DNA of 64,000 bases from Bacillus sp. (in: firmicutes). Its GTDB lineage: Bacteria; Bacillota; Bacilli; Bacillales; JACDOC01. Where the stretch lies: contig JACDOC010000014.1 in NCBI GenBank assembly GCA_017656295.1, forward strand, positions 1 through 64,000. Reading direction: 5' to 3'. The translations under genes were made by a program, and so were the position numbers. The notes under the pieces are model-generated. The model made no database searches. It was not told the origin of the DNA and worked only from the letters and a program-made list of their open reading frames with translations. Every line of letters starts with the position of its first letter. Positions within the stretch are counted from its first letter, which is position 1. Of the stretch, positions 1 through 8,871 are shown piece by piece.

Positions 1-65
1 AGAGAGTACCCTAAAATAGTGAATCCGCTTTCATTGTTAGGGAGAAAAAAACTGCCCACAAATAC

Positions 66-95
66 TTGACTCAATCCTAAATGAAACAATATCTT
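66..95 (+). promoter_or_regulatory. Candidate sigma-A promoter for the PBP gene
   Basis: TTGACT at 66-71 and TATCTT at 90-95 are separated by 18 nt. The match to the -10 consensus is only moderate. The PBP start codon lies about 60 nt downstream with a good ribosome site (AGGAAGGG) at 141-148. Confidence 0.45.
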
Positions 96-154
96 GTATC
101 ATTCGTCTATTAACTATAAAATTGATTTTATATTTCTAAAAGGAAGGGAATCCG

Positions 155-2182
155 ATGAAGCTAGTAAAACAATGGATTCAGCATATACGAACATTTTGGA
201 AGAATGCTTACGTAAATAAAATCTTTGTTTTACTTGTATTAACATCGATTTTGTCCGTTTTATTGTTCTTTTATATAGAAGCGAAATCAGCGAATGTGGA
301 TGCCTTGAAAAAAGGATTGGCCCAAGCTACGGTGATTTATGACCGAAATGGAGAGCCGGCGAGTAAAATTACGGCAAATAAAGTGGAACCTGTATCTATT
401 GAGAACATTCCAACCTATGTTCAAGATGCGGTGATTGCAATTGAAGATCGACGGTTCTATGAACATAATGGGATTGATATAAAAGGAATCGTCCGAGCGT
501 TTTGGACAAATATTGTTCATAGGGACATTGTCCAAGGTGGAAGTACGATCACTCAACAATTAACGAAAAATGCGTTCCTTAGCTCTGAAAAAACATTTGA
601 AAGAAAACTAGAGGAATTGTTTTTAGCCCGTGAGATTGAAAAACATTACTCTAAAAAAGAAATTTTAGAAATGTACTTAAATCACATCTATTTTGGTAGT
701 GGAGCCTGGGGAATACAAAATGCGGCGTATATTTATTTCGGTAAAGATTTGAAAGATATTACTTTAAGTGAAGCTGCGTTGTTAGCAGGAATCATTAAAG
801 CGCCATCTGCTTTAAACCCATTCAAACATTTCGAAAAGGCCATCGAGCGCCGGAATGTTGTGTTAAAAACAATGTATGAACTCCAAATGATTACAAAAGA
901 AGAGTATGAGACAGCAACTAGTGAAGAAATTGTTCTGAAAGAAAACAGCGGTGACCCGTTAAAAGGAAATTATCCATATTATGTGGATGCAGTCATTAAT
1001 GAAGCGATTAATAAATACGGTTTAACTCAAGAAGAGTTATTAACAAAAGGATATAAAATATACACGGCCCTGGACCAAAACATGCAAAAAGGGTTAGAAA
1101 ACGTCTTTGAAAATGATGCCAATTTCCCACAGGGGACGGATGAGCAAATCGTCCAAAGTGGAGCGATTTTAGTAGACCCGCATACAGGTGGCGTACTGGC
1201 GACGGTTGGAGGACGGGGCGATCATGTGTTTCGTGGCTACCATCGAGCGACACAGTTAAAAGCGCAGCCTGGTTCCACGTTTAAGCCGATTGTCGTCTAT
1301 ACGCCTGCACTTGTTGAAGGGTATCAAGTGACGAGTATGTTAAAAGATGAACCGATGTCCTTTGGAGACTATACACCTACGAATTACAATGGCAGATACG
1401 AAGGGGAAGTCCCCATGTATCTTGCCGTAGAAAAGTCGATTAATATTCCAGCAGTTTGGTTATTAAATAAAATCGGTATTGATCAAGGTTTGGACTATGC
1501 AGAAGCATTCGGTTTTCAAATTTCCAAAGAAGACCGAAACTTAGGAATCGCGCTTGGTGGATTACATCGAGGGGTTTCCCCGCAAGATTTAGCTGAAGCG
1601 TATGCCGTATTTGCGAATGGTGGAAAACGATATGACAGTCATTTCATTACGAAAATTGTTGCACCAGATGGTACGATCGTTGGAGAATGGAATGAAGAAG
1701 CCACACAAGTCGTAGAAAAAGAAATTGCTGACGAAATGACAAAAATGCTCTTAAATGTTGTAGAAACTGGGACAGGTAAAGGGATTCATGTGGATGGTTA
1801 TACGATTTCTGGAAAGTCTGGTTCCACTCAAGTTCCATTTGCCGAGGTAGATGGAACGAAAGACCAATGGTTTGTCGGCTATACACCTCATCTAGTTGGG
1901 GCCGTTTGGTTAGGCTACGACCGAACGGATGAAAAACATTATCTAAAAGGATTAAGTTCGGAAACCGTAGTCCCATTATTTGATCAAATTATGGAAGCTA
2001 CGGTCATCTATACGCCGAATGATCCGTTTGATGTTCACTCGGTAAATACTTATTTACAAAAAGAGAAAAAAGAAAAAAATCAGTGGGAGAAATGGATAGA
2101 AAAGCAAGAAAAGAAATGGAAGAAAAAATTCGAAAAAGGAAAGGACAAGTGGAAAAAGTATTTTGGAGACGATGATGATTAG
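155..2182 (+). CDS. Class A penicillin-binding protein (glycosyltransferase/transpeptidase, PBP1A family)
   Basis: Bifunctional peptidoglycan synthase, 675 aa. A single N-terminal membrane anchor (about residues 22-42) puts the rest outside the cell. The GT51 glycosyltransferase domain has EDRRFYEH (97-104, catalytic Glu) and GGSTITQQ (128-135). The transpeptidase domain has the active-site STFK (374-377), SIN (428-430) and KSGST (554-558). The last 40 residues are a Lys/Glu/Trp-rich tail. ATG 155 has a strong ribosome site. All catalytic motifs are intact. It resembles PbpF or PbpG of Bacillus, enzymes linked to spore cortex/germ-wall synthesis, but I cannot choose between paralogues, so no symbol is given. 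Confidence 0.93.
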   Translation: MKLVKQWIQHIRTFWKNAYVNKIFVLLVLTSILSVLLFFYIEAKSANVDALKKGLAQATVIYDRNGEPASKITANKVEPVSIENIPTYVQDAVIAIEDRRFYEHNGIDIKGIVRAFWTNIVHRDIVQGGSTITQQLTKNAFLSSEKTFERKLEELFLAREIEKHYSKKEILEMYLNHIYFGSGAWGIQNAAYIYFGKDLKDITLSEAALLAGIIKAPSALNPFKHFEKAIERRNVVLKTMYELQMITKEEYETATSEEIVLKENSGDPLKGNYPYYVDAVINEAINKYGLTQEELLTKGYKIYTALDQNMQKGLENVFENDANFPQGTDEQIVQSGAILVDPHTGGVLATVGGRGDHVFRGYHRATQLKAQPGSTFKPIVVYTPALVEGYQVTSMLKDEPMSFGDYTPTNYNGRYEGEVPMYLAVEKSINIPAVWLLNKIGIDQGLDYAEAFGFQISKEDRNLGIALGGLHRGVSPQDLAEAYAVFANGGKRYDSHFITKIVAPDGTIVGEWNEEATQVVEKEIADEMTKMLLNVVETGTGKGIHVDGYTISGKSGSTQVPFAEVDGTKDQWFVGYTPHLVGAVWLGYDRTDEKHYLKGLSSETVVPLFDQIMEATVIYTPNDPFDVHSVNTYLQKEKKEKNQWEKWIEKQEKKWKKKFEKGKDKWKKYFGDDDD

Positions 2183-2198
2183 AGTAAGCCGATTCGAT

Positions 2199-2229
2199 GG
2201 GGAACTCGAATTCGAGTTTCCCCTTTTTT
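2199..2229 (+). terminator. Rho-independent terminator of the PBP gene
   Basis: GGGGAACTCGAA pairs with TTCGAGTTTCCCC (one bulged T), followed by six Ts. It starts 16 nt after the PBP stop codon. Confidence 0.9.
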
Positions 2230-2359
2230 GTTCTTTTTAGAATCGCGTCTGAATTTCATTTCGATAAACCATAAGAATAATAATTAAGTTCATCATGTTC
2301 ATCACCCTGATGGCACTGCAAATCTTTTGTAGAGAACGAAAAATAATAAACAATAATAA

Positions 2360-2389
2360 TTGACAGAAATTTTATTCTTGTGGTAAAAT
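2360..2389 (+). promoter_or_regulatory. Sigma-A promoter of the bmrCD-type leader/operon
   Basis: Consensus TTGACA (2360-2365), an 18-nt spacer and TAAAAT (2384-2389). Transcription would start near 2396, just upstream of the leader-peptide ribosome site, giving a leader of about 380 nt before the exporter genes. Confidence 0.8.
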
Positions 2390-2421
2390 TTACGCATCTT
2401 AACAGCAAAGGAGGAATTGTG

Positions 2422-2505
2422 ATGAAAAAGCGACGAATCGTTACTCAGCTTCAACTGAATATCACAATACCTGTACCTTTGCTTGGAAAGTATTTTGAAT
2501 ATTAA
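2422..2505 (+). CDS. Leader peptide of the multidrug ABC exporter operon (BmrB-like)
   Basis: A 27-codon ORF starting ATG with an excellent ribosome site AAAGGAGGA (2407-2415). The peptide begins MKKRRIVTQL and ends GKYFEY, with a VPLL stretch in its middle. Its codons 17-19 contain CCTGTACC (2470-2477), which can pair perfectly with the 5' arm of the terminator just downstream. In B. subtilis the homologous exporter BmrCD is controlled by translation of a leader peptide (BmrB) coupled to transcription attenuation by ribosome-targeting drugs; I infer the same role here. The peptide is too short to have a function of its own. It is half the length I remember for BmrB. Confidence 0.8.
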   Translation: MKKRRIVTQLQLNITIPVPLLGKYFEY

Positions 2506-2528
2506 AATGAAAAATTCTAAGGGAGATA

Positions 2529-2558
2529 GGTACAGGTTTATTTGCCTGTGCCTTTTTT
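2529..2558 (+). terminator. Attenuator terminator in the bmrCD-type leader
   Basis: GGTACAGG (2529-2536) pairs with CCTGTGCC (2545-2552), followed by six Ts. The same GGTACAGG arm can instead pair with CCTGTACC at 2470-2477 inside the leader ORF (10 bp counting flanks, 2469-2478 with 2528-2537), forming a competing antiterminator. Confidence 0.85.
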
Positions 2559-2574
2559 GTTCATATTGTGTTTG

Positions 2575-2608
2575 AAAGCATACTGCAAAAAAGGGCGGTA
2601 TGCTTTTT
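2575..2608 (+). terminator. Second terminator-like hairpin in the leader
   Basis: AAAGCATAC (2575-2583) pairs perfectly with GTATGCTTT (2598-2606); the T run is five long. It is only 17 nt after the first attenuator hairpin. Whether it terminates is not shown. Confidence 0.55.
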
Positions 2609-2691
2609 GTATTTGTAAATCTTCCATTTATGAACGAAAGGAAGCCTCCCGATGAAAAATGATTTAACAAAAAGAAAGGTGGTCATGAAAC

Positions 2692-2745
2692 ATGATTGTA
2701 TTCACATTTTTAGCAATGAGCGTTTGGGAGATTAATTCGGGCTAG
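2692..2745 (+). CDS. Possible second leader peptide (17 aa)
   Basis: ATG 2692 lies 9 nt after AAAGGTGG (2675-2682) and opens a 17-codon ORF encoding MIVFTFLAMSVWEINSG, ending 33 nt before the exporter start. An overlapping ORF starting at ATG 2652 in another frame also has a ribosome site (AAAGGAAG, 2637-2644), and that site can be masked by CTTCC at 2621-2625. Short ORFs with ribosome sites are rare by chance in such a small gap, but no family supports either; low confidence. Confidence 0.3.
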   Translation: MIVFTFLAMSVWEINSG

Positions 2746-2778
2746 AAAATGTTATCGAGATGATTGGAGGAATATTGG

Positions 2779-4530
2779 ATGTTTCAAGTGTTAGTCCAGT
2801 TGCGTTGGTTTTTTCGTGAACATTGGAAACGATATACAATTGCCATTGGGTTATTAATGTGTGCTAGTGTGTTAGAGGTGTTCCCGCCGAAAATTGTTGG
2901 GATGGCTATTGATGAGATCTTTGGGCAAACGTTAACGGTGGAGAAACTATTATCTTATATATTTTATCTTCTTTTTGTTGTATTGCTCTCATATGGGCTC
3001 AACTACGTTTGGATATACCAATTGTTTGGTGGTGCCCATTTGCTCCAAAGAAAATTACGTACCTCGTTAATGAGCCACTTTTTACAAATGTCTCCTACGT
3101 TTTATGAAAAAAATAAAACGGGAGACTTAATGGCTAGAGCCACGAATGATTTACAAGCGATCTCCATGACAGCTGGATTTGGGATTTTGACGTTAATTGA
3201 TTCCAGTTTTTACATGGGAACGATCCTTATATCGATGTGTATTTTTGTTAGTTGGAAGTTGACGGTAGCGGCATTTCTTCCGCTGCCACTCATGGCGGTA
3301 CTTCTCAAAATGTATGGTGGAAAAATTCATTCGTATTTTACGAAAGCTCAAGATGCATTCGGTCAATTGAACGACCGAGTCCTGGAATCAATCGAAGGGG
3401 TTCGGGTGGTTCGTGCATTTGTACAAGAACGAAAAGATGAAGAGCGTTTTCAAGAAATGGCGAATGATGTATACAACAAAAACGTGTCCGTCGCCAAAGT
3501 GGATGCATTAATCGAGCCAACGATTCAAGTCGTTATTGCGTTAAGTTATTTCATCGGTTTAGGGTATGGAACGTATTTAGTGATTCGTCAAGAATTGACG
3601 TTAGGAGCGCTCATTTCGTTCCAAGTATATTTAGGGATGTTGATTTGGCCAATGTATGCCATTGGGGAATTAATCAACGTGATGCAGCGTGGTCACGCGT
3701 CTTTAGAGCGGGTAGAAGAGACGTTGTCTACAAAAGATGTCTTAGAGTCTCCTGTCCAACCTGTCGTTATTCCGTCCATTACATCGATTGAATTTCGTCA
3801 ATTTACGTTTCAATATCCAACGGCGACCACCCCGCAATTAGTAGAAATTTCTTTTTCTTTAAAGAAAGGGGAAACGTTGGGGATTGTTGGAAAAACGGGA
3901 AGTGGTAAATCGACGCTTCTTAAACAGCTTTTACGAGAGTATCCAGTCCCTTTGAATCAACTATTTGTATCAGGGGTTCCGATTGAGAAAATTGACCGGT
4001 CCTCTTTCAAGCAATTGCTCGGATACGTTCCGCAAAACCATGTGCTTTTTTCAAAAACGATTAAAGAAAACATTCTTTTCGGAAAACCTGAAGCATCGGA
4101 TGAGGAAGTGATGGAAGCGATACGTTTAGCCGCATTTGACCAAGACTTACAAATGTTTCCTGAAGGTTGGGAAACGCTTGTCGGTGAAAAAGGAGTCGCT
4201 TTATCCGGAGGACAAAAACAACGGCTTTCCATTGCTCGAGCTTTAATTAAAGATCCTGAATTATTGCTGCTAGATGATGCATTATCAGCGGTAGATGGAA
4301 AGACGGAGGCGAAAATCATTCAATATATTCGCCAAGCCAGAAAAGGAAAAACGACCATGATTGTTACCCACCGCTTAACAGCAGTTGAGCACGCTGATCG
4401 GATTATCGTCTTGGATGATAGTAAAATTATCCAGGAAGGAACCCATCATGAGCTTATTCAACAGGACGGTTGGTATAAGGAGCAATATATTCGTCAACAA
4501 GTGAAAGGGTTAGAGGAGGGGAGAGCGTGA
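2779..4530 (+). CDS. bmrC: Heterodimeric multidrug ABC exporter subunit, BmrC/YheI type
   Basis: 583-aa half-transporter: six-helix transmembrane domain then an ATPase. Walker A starts near G371, signature LSGGQ is at 475-479, and Walker B ends D499-D500. The second Asp replaces the catalytic Glu, so this subunit contributes the degenerate nucleotide site known for BmrC. ATG 2779 is chosen because GGAGG (2766-2770) is 8 nt upstream and the product matches YheI length (585 aa); an in-frame TTG at 2764 lacks a ribosome site. The stop overlaps the start of the next gene by 4 nt, so the two subunits are co-translated. Expected to export drugs as a dimer with the next protein; expression is governed by the leader upstream. 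Confidence 0.93.
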   Translation: MFQVLVQLRWFFREHWKRYTIAIGLLMCASVLEVFPPKIVGMAIDEIFGQTLTVEKLLSYIFYLLFVVLLSYGLNYVWIYQLFGGAHLLQRKLRTSLMSHFLQMSPTFYEKNKTGDLMARATNDLQAISMTAGFGILTLIDSSFYMGTILISMCIFVSWKLTVAAFLPLPLMAVLLKMYGGKIHSYFTKAQDAFGQLNDRVLESIEGVRVVRAFVQERKDEERFQEMANDVYNKNVSVAKVDALIEPTIQVVIALSYFIGLGYGTYLVIRQELTLGALISFQVYLGMLIWPMYAIGELINVMQRGHASLERVEETLSTKDVLESPVQPVVIPSITSIEFRQFTFQYPTATTPQLVEISFSLKKGETLGIVGKTGSGKSTLLKQLLREYPVPLNQLFVSGVPIEKIDRSSFKQLLGYVPQNHVLFSKTIKENILFGKPEASDEEVMEAIRLAAFDQDLQMFPEGWETLVGEKGVALSGGQKQRLSIARALIKDPELLLLDDALSAVDGKTEAKIIQYIRQARKGKTTMIVTHRLTAVEHADRIIVLDDSKIIQEGTHHELIQQDGWYKEQYIRQQVKGLEEGRA

Positions 4531-6527
4531 AAACCGTTAAACAACTCGTTGCTTATGCATTGAAATTTAAAAAAGGATTAACGCTCGGCATTTTTTTTAT
4601 TGTTTTATCAACCATTGCGGAATTAACCGGTCCTTATCTTATTAAAACGATGATTGATGAACATGTGATAGGTGTTGAAGGGCCATGGTATGAAACTGAA
4701 ACGGATGAACAGGCGGTATATTATGACGGTTCGTGGTATACAAAAAAAATAAACACCCCCTCTTCCAAAGAAATTAGTATCGTTCAAGTGAACAATCAAT
4801 TTTATTTTGTTCCACAAGCGATCGTGTGGGAGGGAAAACGATCGTATAATAATGGCGAGCTTGTCGTAATTAATGAAAAAAATAAGTTCGAATACCCAGC
4901 TTCACCATTATCACTAAATGAATTAATTTTATTTTATAAACCTGAAGTTCCATCCATTATGTTTTACTTACTTACCTATTTGGTCTTGATGGTGATTTCG
5001 GCGGCATTTGTTTATGGGCAACGCTACCAATTACAAAAAACGGCTCATCAAATCATTCGGAAAATGCGAAACGATGTATTTCAACACATTCAAACGTTAC
5101 CGATTCGATATTTTGATACGACACCGGCTGGAAAAATCGTGGCTCGAATTACGAACGATACGGAATCAATTCGTGAATTATTTGTGACGGTTTTAGCGAC
5201 CTTTGTCACGAGTTTTATTTACATTGCTGGGATTTATGTGGCGATGTTCTTGATCGATGCCAAGTTAGCTGCTGTTTGTTTGTTGTTACTTCCAGTTTTG
5301 TATGTGTGGATGATTGTATATCGTAAATTTGCATCAACTTATAACAAAGTCATTCGCTCGAAAAACAGTGAAATTAATGCCAAAATTAATGAATCCATTC
5401 AAGGGATGAAAATCATTCAAGCGTTCGGAAGAGAACGTTGGATTCAACATGAATTTGAAAAATTAAATGAAACGCACTTTCGTTATCAAAACAAGCTATT
5501 AAACTTAAATGCATTAGCGTCCCACAACTTCATGACCATTGTTCGCAATGTAACCTTCGTAGCGTTCATTTGGTATTTTGGTCATGGTGTTATAGATGGT
5601 CATATCGTTACATTAGGGGTGCTCTATGCGTTTGTTGATTACATTAACCGATTGTTCCAGCCGCTAACTGGAATTGTAAATCAGTTTGCGAATATGGAAA
5701 AAGCATTTGTATCAGCTGAACGTGTTTTTGACATGCTTGAAGAAAAAGGAACCTCTGTTTCAGACAAACGAATTCCTCGATACAAAGGAAACGTTACGTT
5801 TGAACATGTCTATTTCGGTTATAAAGAGGGAGAAACGGTGTTAAAAGATATTTCATTTAAGGTAAAACACGGTGAAACGGTCGCCTTAGTAGGCCATACC
5901 GGTTCAGGAAAAAGTTCGATTATTAATCTGCTTTTCCGCTTTTACGATTATCAAAAAGGACGAATTTTCATTGATGGTGTGGATATTAAAGAAATTCCAG
6001 TGCAAGCATTGCGCGAACATATGGGAATTGTTCTTCAAGACCCGTTTCTTTTCACCGGTACGATTGCATCCAATGTGACGTTGAATCATCCAAACATCTC
6101 AAGAGAGAAAATGGAACAAGCATTGCGGGATGTCGGGGCAGAATCCATACTTGCCCATTTAGAAAACGGTTGGGATACCGTCGTCAATGAAAAGGGAAGC
6201 ACGTTATCGGCTGGACAAAGACAGCTCATTTCGTTTGCACGGGCGTTAGCGTTTGATCCATCGATTCTTATTCTTGATGAAGCCACATCGAACATTGATA
6301 CAGAAACGGAAGCAATCATACAACAAGCGATGGATGTATTAAAAAAAGGACGCACGACATTCATCATTGCTCACCGTTTGTCTACTATTAAAAAGGCAGA
6401 TCAAATTCTCGTATTAGATAAAGGGCAAATTGTCGAGCGAGGGACGCACGATGAATTAATGAAGTTAAAAGGAAAATATTATCAAATGTATCAAATGCAG
6501 CATGCAACATTTGAGTCGGTTTCCTAA
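4527..6527 (+). CDS. bmrD: Heterodimeric multidrug ABC exporter subunit, BmrD/YheH type
   Basis: 666 aa. Between the first and second transmembrane helices (about residues 45-140) there is a long polar insertion, matching the extracellular domain that distinguishes BmrD from ordinary exporters. The ATPase has Walker A from G456, an altered signature LSAGQ (560-564), and Walker B ending D584-E585 with the catalytic Glu intact. Its LSAGQ would face the Asp-containing Walker B of the partner, while the partner's LSGGQ faces this Glu: one degenerate and one working ATP site, as in the B. subtilis pair. Start is GTG 4527 with GAGGAGGGG upstream, overlapping the previous stop. A terminator follows. 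Confidence 0.93.
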   Translation: MKTVKQLVAYALKFKKGLTLGIFFIVLSTIAELTGPYLIKTMIDEHVIGVEGPWYETETDEQAVYYDGSWYTKKINTPSSKEISIVQVNNQFYFVPQAIVWEGKRSYNNGELVVINEKNKFEYPASPLSLNELILFYKPEVPSIMFYLLTYLVLMVISAAFVYGQRYQLQKTAHQIIRKMRNDVFQHIQTLPIRYFDTTPAGKIVARITNDTESIRELFVTVLATFVTSFIYIAGIYVAMFLIDAKLAAVCLLLLPVLYVWMIVYRKFASTYNKVIRSKNSEINAKINESIQGMKIIQAFGRERWIQHEFEKLNETHFRYQNKLLNLNALASHNFMTIVRNVTFVAFIWYFGHGVIDGHIVTLGVLYAFVDYINRLFQPLTGIVNQFANMEKAFVSAERVFDMLEEKGTSVSDKRIPRYKGNVTFEHVYFGYKEGETVLKDISFKVKHGETVALVGHTGSGKSSIINLLFRFYDYQKGRIFIDGVDIKEIPVQALREHMGIVLQDPFLFTGTIASNVTLNHPNISREKMEQALRDVGAESILAHLENGWDTVVNEKGSTLSAGQRQLISFARALAFDPSILILDEATSNIDTETEAIIQQAMDVLKKGRTTFIIAHRLSTIKKADQILVLDKGQIVERGTHDELMKLKGKYYQMYQMQHATFESVS

Positions 6528-6543
6528 CCAATGATTGAAGTTT

Positions 6544-6573
6544 AAAACGAGCCTGATGTGTAGGCTCGTTTTT
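6544..6573 (+). terminator. Terminator of the bmrCD-type operon
   Basis: AAAACGAGCCT pairs with AGGCTCGTTTTT around a 7-nt loop, 17 nt after the bmrD stop. Confidence 0.9.
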
Positions 6574-6618
6574 AATTATGCTATAATTTATTCATCATAA
6601 ATGAAGGAGTTATTTTAT

Positions 6619-6981
6619 ATGATTAAACAGATTGCTACCGTTGCTATTTATGTGGAAGACCAGCAAAAAGCGAAAACGTTTTGGACGGAAAAAGTAGGGT
6701 TTGAAGTCGTTGATGACCATCCAATGGGTCCTAACGCTTTTTGGTTAGAAGTGGCTCCTAGAGGTGCGGAAACTCGCTTAGTTCTTTATCCGAAAGCAAT
6801 GATGCAAGATGCAGATTCGAAAAAAGCATCGATCGTATTTCAATGCGAGGACATTATGGGGACATATGAAAAATTAAAAGCAAATGGTGTTGAGTTTTTA
6901 AGCGAACCAAAAGAAATGCAATGGGGAAAGTTTGTCCAGTTTAAAGATGAAGACGGAAATGAATTTCTATTAAAAGAATAG
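6619..6981 (+). CDS. VOC (glyoxalase/bleomycin-resistance fold) family protein
   Basis: 120-aa single-module VOC protein. It begins MIKQIATVAIYVEDQQKA, the first beta strand/helix of the fold, and has FWTEKVGFEVV and a C-terminal VQFKDEDGNEFLL strand with the Glu that usually binds metal. Members may be glyoxalases, dioxygenases or drug-binding proteins; nothing here fixes the substrate. ATG 6619 is preferred because AAGGAGT sits 9 nt upstream; an ATG at 6601 has no ribosome site. A TATAAT at 6582-6587 could be its own -10. It is probably monocistronic, between two terminators. Confidence 0.85.
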   Translation: MIKQIATVAIYVEDQQKAKTFWTEKVGFEVVDDHPMGPNAFWLEVAPRGAETRLVLYPKAMMQDADSKKASIVFQCEDIMGTYEKLKANGVEFLSEPKEMQWGKFVQFKDEDGNEFLLKE

Positions 6982-6989
6982 TAAAAGAA

Positions 6990-7022
6990 GCAGGTTCAAG
7001 ACAATGAGCCTGCTGTTTTTTT
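6990..7022 (+). terminator. Terminator of the VOC gene
   Basis: GCAGGTTC (6990-6997) pairs with GAGCCTGC (7006-7013) with one G-T pair, followed shortly by seven Ts. Confidence 0.85.
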
Positions 7023-7262
7023 ATGAACAAGGTGATTGTTGTTGGAAATCGAAGAAGTTAACATGTCCTAAAATCCGATAAATGTGTCTCAATTTAAAAA
7101 AATGAACCTGAACCCACGCAATTCTTTCTATGTAGGAGGTAAGCACTAACCGAAACATGTACCGTAATGTTCAAATACACATTCCACAATTAGAATGTAT
7201 ATAGGCCATGGAAAAATAGAAGAGTAACGACCGATGTTTATGTAAAACATATGACTAGTGAT

Positions 7263-7311
7263 AAGCAATCTTTTTAGTTGACATTTTATTTAAAACAAAG
7301 TAAGATTGCTT
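7263..7311 (+). promoter_or_regulatory. Promoter of tcyABC inside a 10-bp inverted repeat
   Basis: TTGACA (7278-7283), 17-nt spacer, TAAGAT (7301-7306). AAGCAATCTT (7263-7272) and AAGATTGCTT (7302-7311) are perfect inverted copies 29 nt apart; the right copy overlaps the -10 box. This looks like an operator pair. The rest of the 7023-7358 gap holds no convincing gene. Confidence 0.7.
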
Positions 7312-7358
7312 TCGTTACTAAATAATTAATTCCGATAAGTTTAATGGGGGTTTAGAGC

Positions 7359-8171
7359 ATGAAACGTTTCAAATGGATTTTCGCTTTAGCTCTTGGTTCC
7401 ATGTTGGCTCTTGCAGCATGTGCTACGAATAATGAAGAAAATGCTCAAGTAGACAACGGAACAGAAGAAGCTTCTTTGTACGATAAAGTAATGGAAGAAG
7501 GTAAATTATACATCGGTACGGAAGGAACATACCCACCATTTACGTTCCACGAGGAGTCTGGTGAATTGACTGGATACGACGTAGAAGTGGCGCGTGAGGT
7601 TGCGAAACGTCTTGGCGTAGAACCAGTATTTAAAGAAACACAATGGGATGCGATGTTCGAAGGATTAAATTCCAAGCGTTTTGATTTGATTGCCAACCAA
7701 GTAGGTATTCGTGAAGATCGCTTAGAAAAATATGATTTCTCAATTCCGTACACGGTTTCATCAGCTGTTCTTGTAACAAATAAAGATAGCAACATTTCTT
7801 CATTTGAAGAAATTAAAGGATTAAAAGCGGCCCAATCTTTAACAAGTAATTACCGTGACATTGCGGAAAGCTATGGTGCAGAAATCGTTGGAGTTGAAGG
7901 ATTAAGCCAAGCAGTTAACTTGCTTGAAACAGGTCGTGTGGATGTAACCATTAACGACAAATTATCGATTTTAGACTATTTAAATAAGAAGCCAGATGCG
8001 AATATTAAAATCGCAGCAACGGCAGAAGATGCTGCCGAAAGTGCTTTTATGTTCCGTAAAGGAAGCGATAAGTTGGTAGAAGAGGTTAATCGTGTATTAC
8101 AAGAAATGATTGATGACGGCACATTAGCAAAAATCTCTGAAAAATGGTTTGGTGAAGATGTATCTAAATAA
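7359..8171 (+). CDS. tcyA: Cystine/cysteine ABC transporter substrate-binding lipoprotein, TcyA-like
   Basis: 270-aa family 3 solute-binding protein. The signal peptide ends in a lipobox LALAAC with Cys21, so the mature protein is lipid-anchored outside. Typical amino-acid binding-protein segments are present: [24 protein letters not shown], and FDLIANQVG. Segments such as [13 protein letters not shown] and the C-terminal [13 protein letters not shown] closely resemble B. subtilis TcyA (YckK) as I remember it, so cystine is the likely ligand, though other polar amino acids cannot be excluded. It is first in a three-gene operon with permease and ATPase. Confidence 0.85.
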   Translation: MKRFKWIFALALGSMLALAACATNNEENAQVDNGTEEASLYDKVMEEGKLYIGTEGTYPPFTFHEESGELTGYDVEVAREVAKRLGVEPVFKETQWDAMFEGLNSKRFDLIANQVGIREDRLEKYDFSIPYTVSSAVLVTNKDSNISSFEEIKGLKAAQSLTSNYRDIAESYGAEIVGVEGLSQAVNLLETGRVDVTINDKLSILDYLNKKPDANIKIAATAEDAAESAFMFRKGSDKLVEEVNRVLQEMIDDGTLAKISEKWFGEDVSK

Positions 8172-8850
8172 CATTTTCCAAAATCCTGACCGGATGTTGG
8201 ACATTTTTACAAGCTCCCTTGCTCCGATGATAGAGGGAGCTTTGTATTATACGATACCTCTAACCATCTTATCGTTTTTCTTTGGAATGATTCTCGCAAT
8301 CCTAACAGCACTCGCACGCTTATCGAACATTAAAGTCTTGCGTGGGATCGCTAGAGTCTACGTATCTGCGATTCGTGGGACCCCGCTGTTAGTGCAATTA
8401 TTCATTATTTTTTACGGACTTCCTACGTTAAATATTGATATGACACCATTTCCAGCGGCCATTATCGGTTTTTCATTAAACGTTGGTGCGTATGCATCGG
8501 AAATCGTTCGGGCATCGATATTATCGATTCCAAAAGGACAATGGGAAGCAGGATATTCCATAGGGATGTCTCATTCGCAAACGTTAAAGCGTATTATTTT
8601 ACCACAAGCAGCACGGGTATCCATCCCTCCGTTGTCAAATACGTTTATTAGTTTAGTAAAAGATACGTCATTAGCATCATTAATTTTAGTGACCGAGATG
8701 TTCCGAAGAGCACAAGAAATTGCGGCTATGAACTATGAATTTTTACTTTTATATTCTGAAGCTGCCTTGCTATATTGGGTCATTTGCTTCATTTTAACGA
8801 TCATCCAAGATCGCATGGAAGCAAGATTAGATCGCTATGTGGCGAAATAA
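8158..8850 (+). CDS. tcyB: Amino-acid ABC transporter permease, TcyB-like
   Basis: 230-aa His/Glu/Gln-type permease with about five hydrophobic helices. The EAA loop is around [25 protein letters not shown], which docks the ATPase. An early conserved [17 protein letters not shown] segment is typical of polar amino-acid permeases. The chosen ATG 8158 overlaps the end of tcyA by 14 nt; GTG 8152 and TTG 8149 are in-frame alternatives, and none has a strong ribosome site, consistent with translational coupling. Works with the lipoprotein before it and the ATPase after it. Confidence 0.87.
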   Translation: MYLNNIFQNPDRMLDIFTSSLAPMIEGALYYTIPLTILSFFFGMILAILTALARLSNIKVLRGIARVYVSAIRGTPLLVQLFIIFYGLPTLNIDMTPFPAAIIGFSLNVGAYASEIVRASILSIPKGQWEAGYSIGMSHSQTLKRIILPQAARVSIPPLSNTFISLVKDTSLASLILVTEMFRRAQEIAAMNYEFLLLYSEAALLYWVICFILTIIQDRMEARLDRYVAK

Positions 8851-8871
8851 TCCTGTAAAAGGAGTTTGACC

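Noticed and set aside
2302-2670. 122-codon minus-strand ORF opposite the bmrCD leader
   Set aside because: No ribosome site, and it overlaps the promoter, leader peptide and terminators read from the plus strand.
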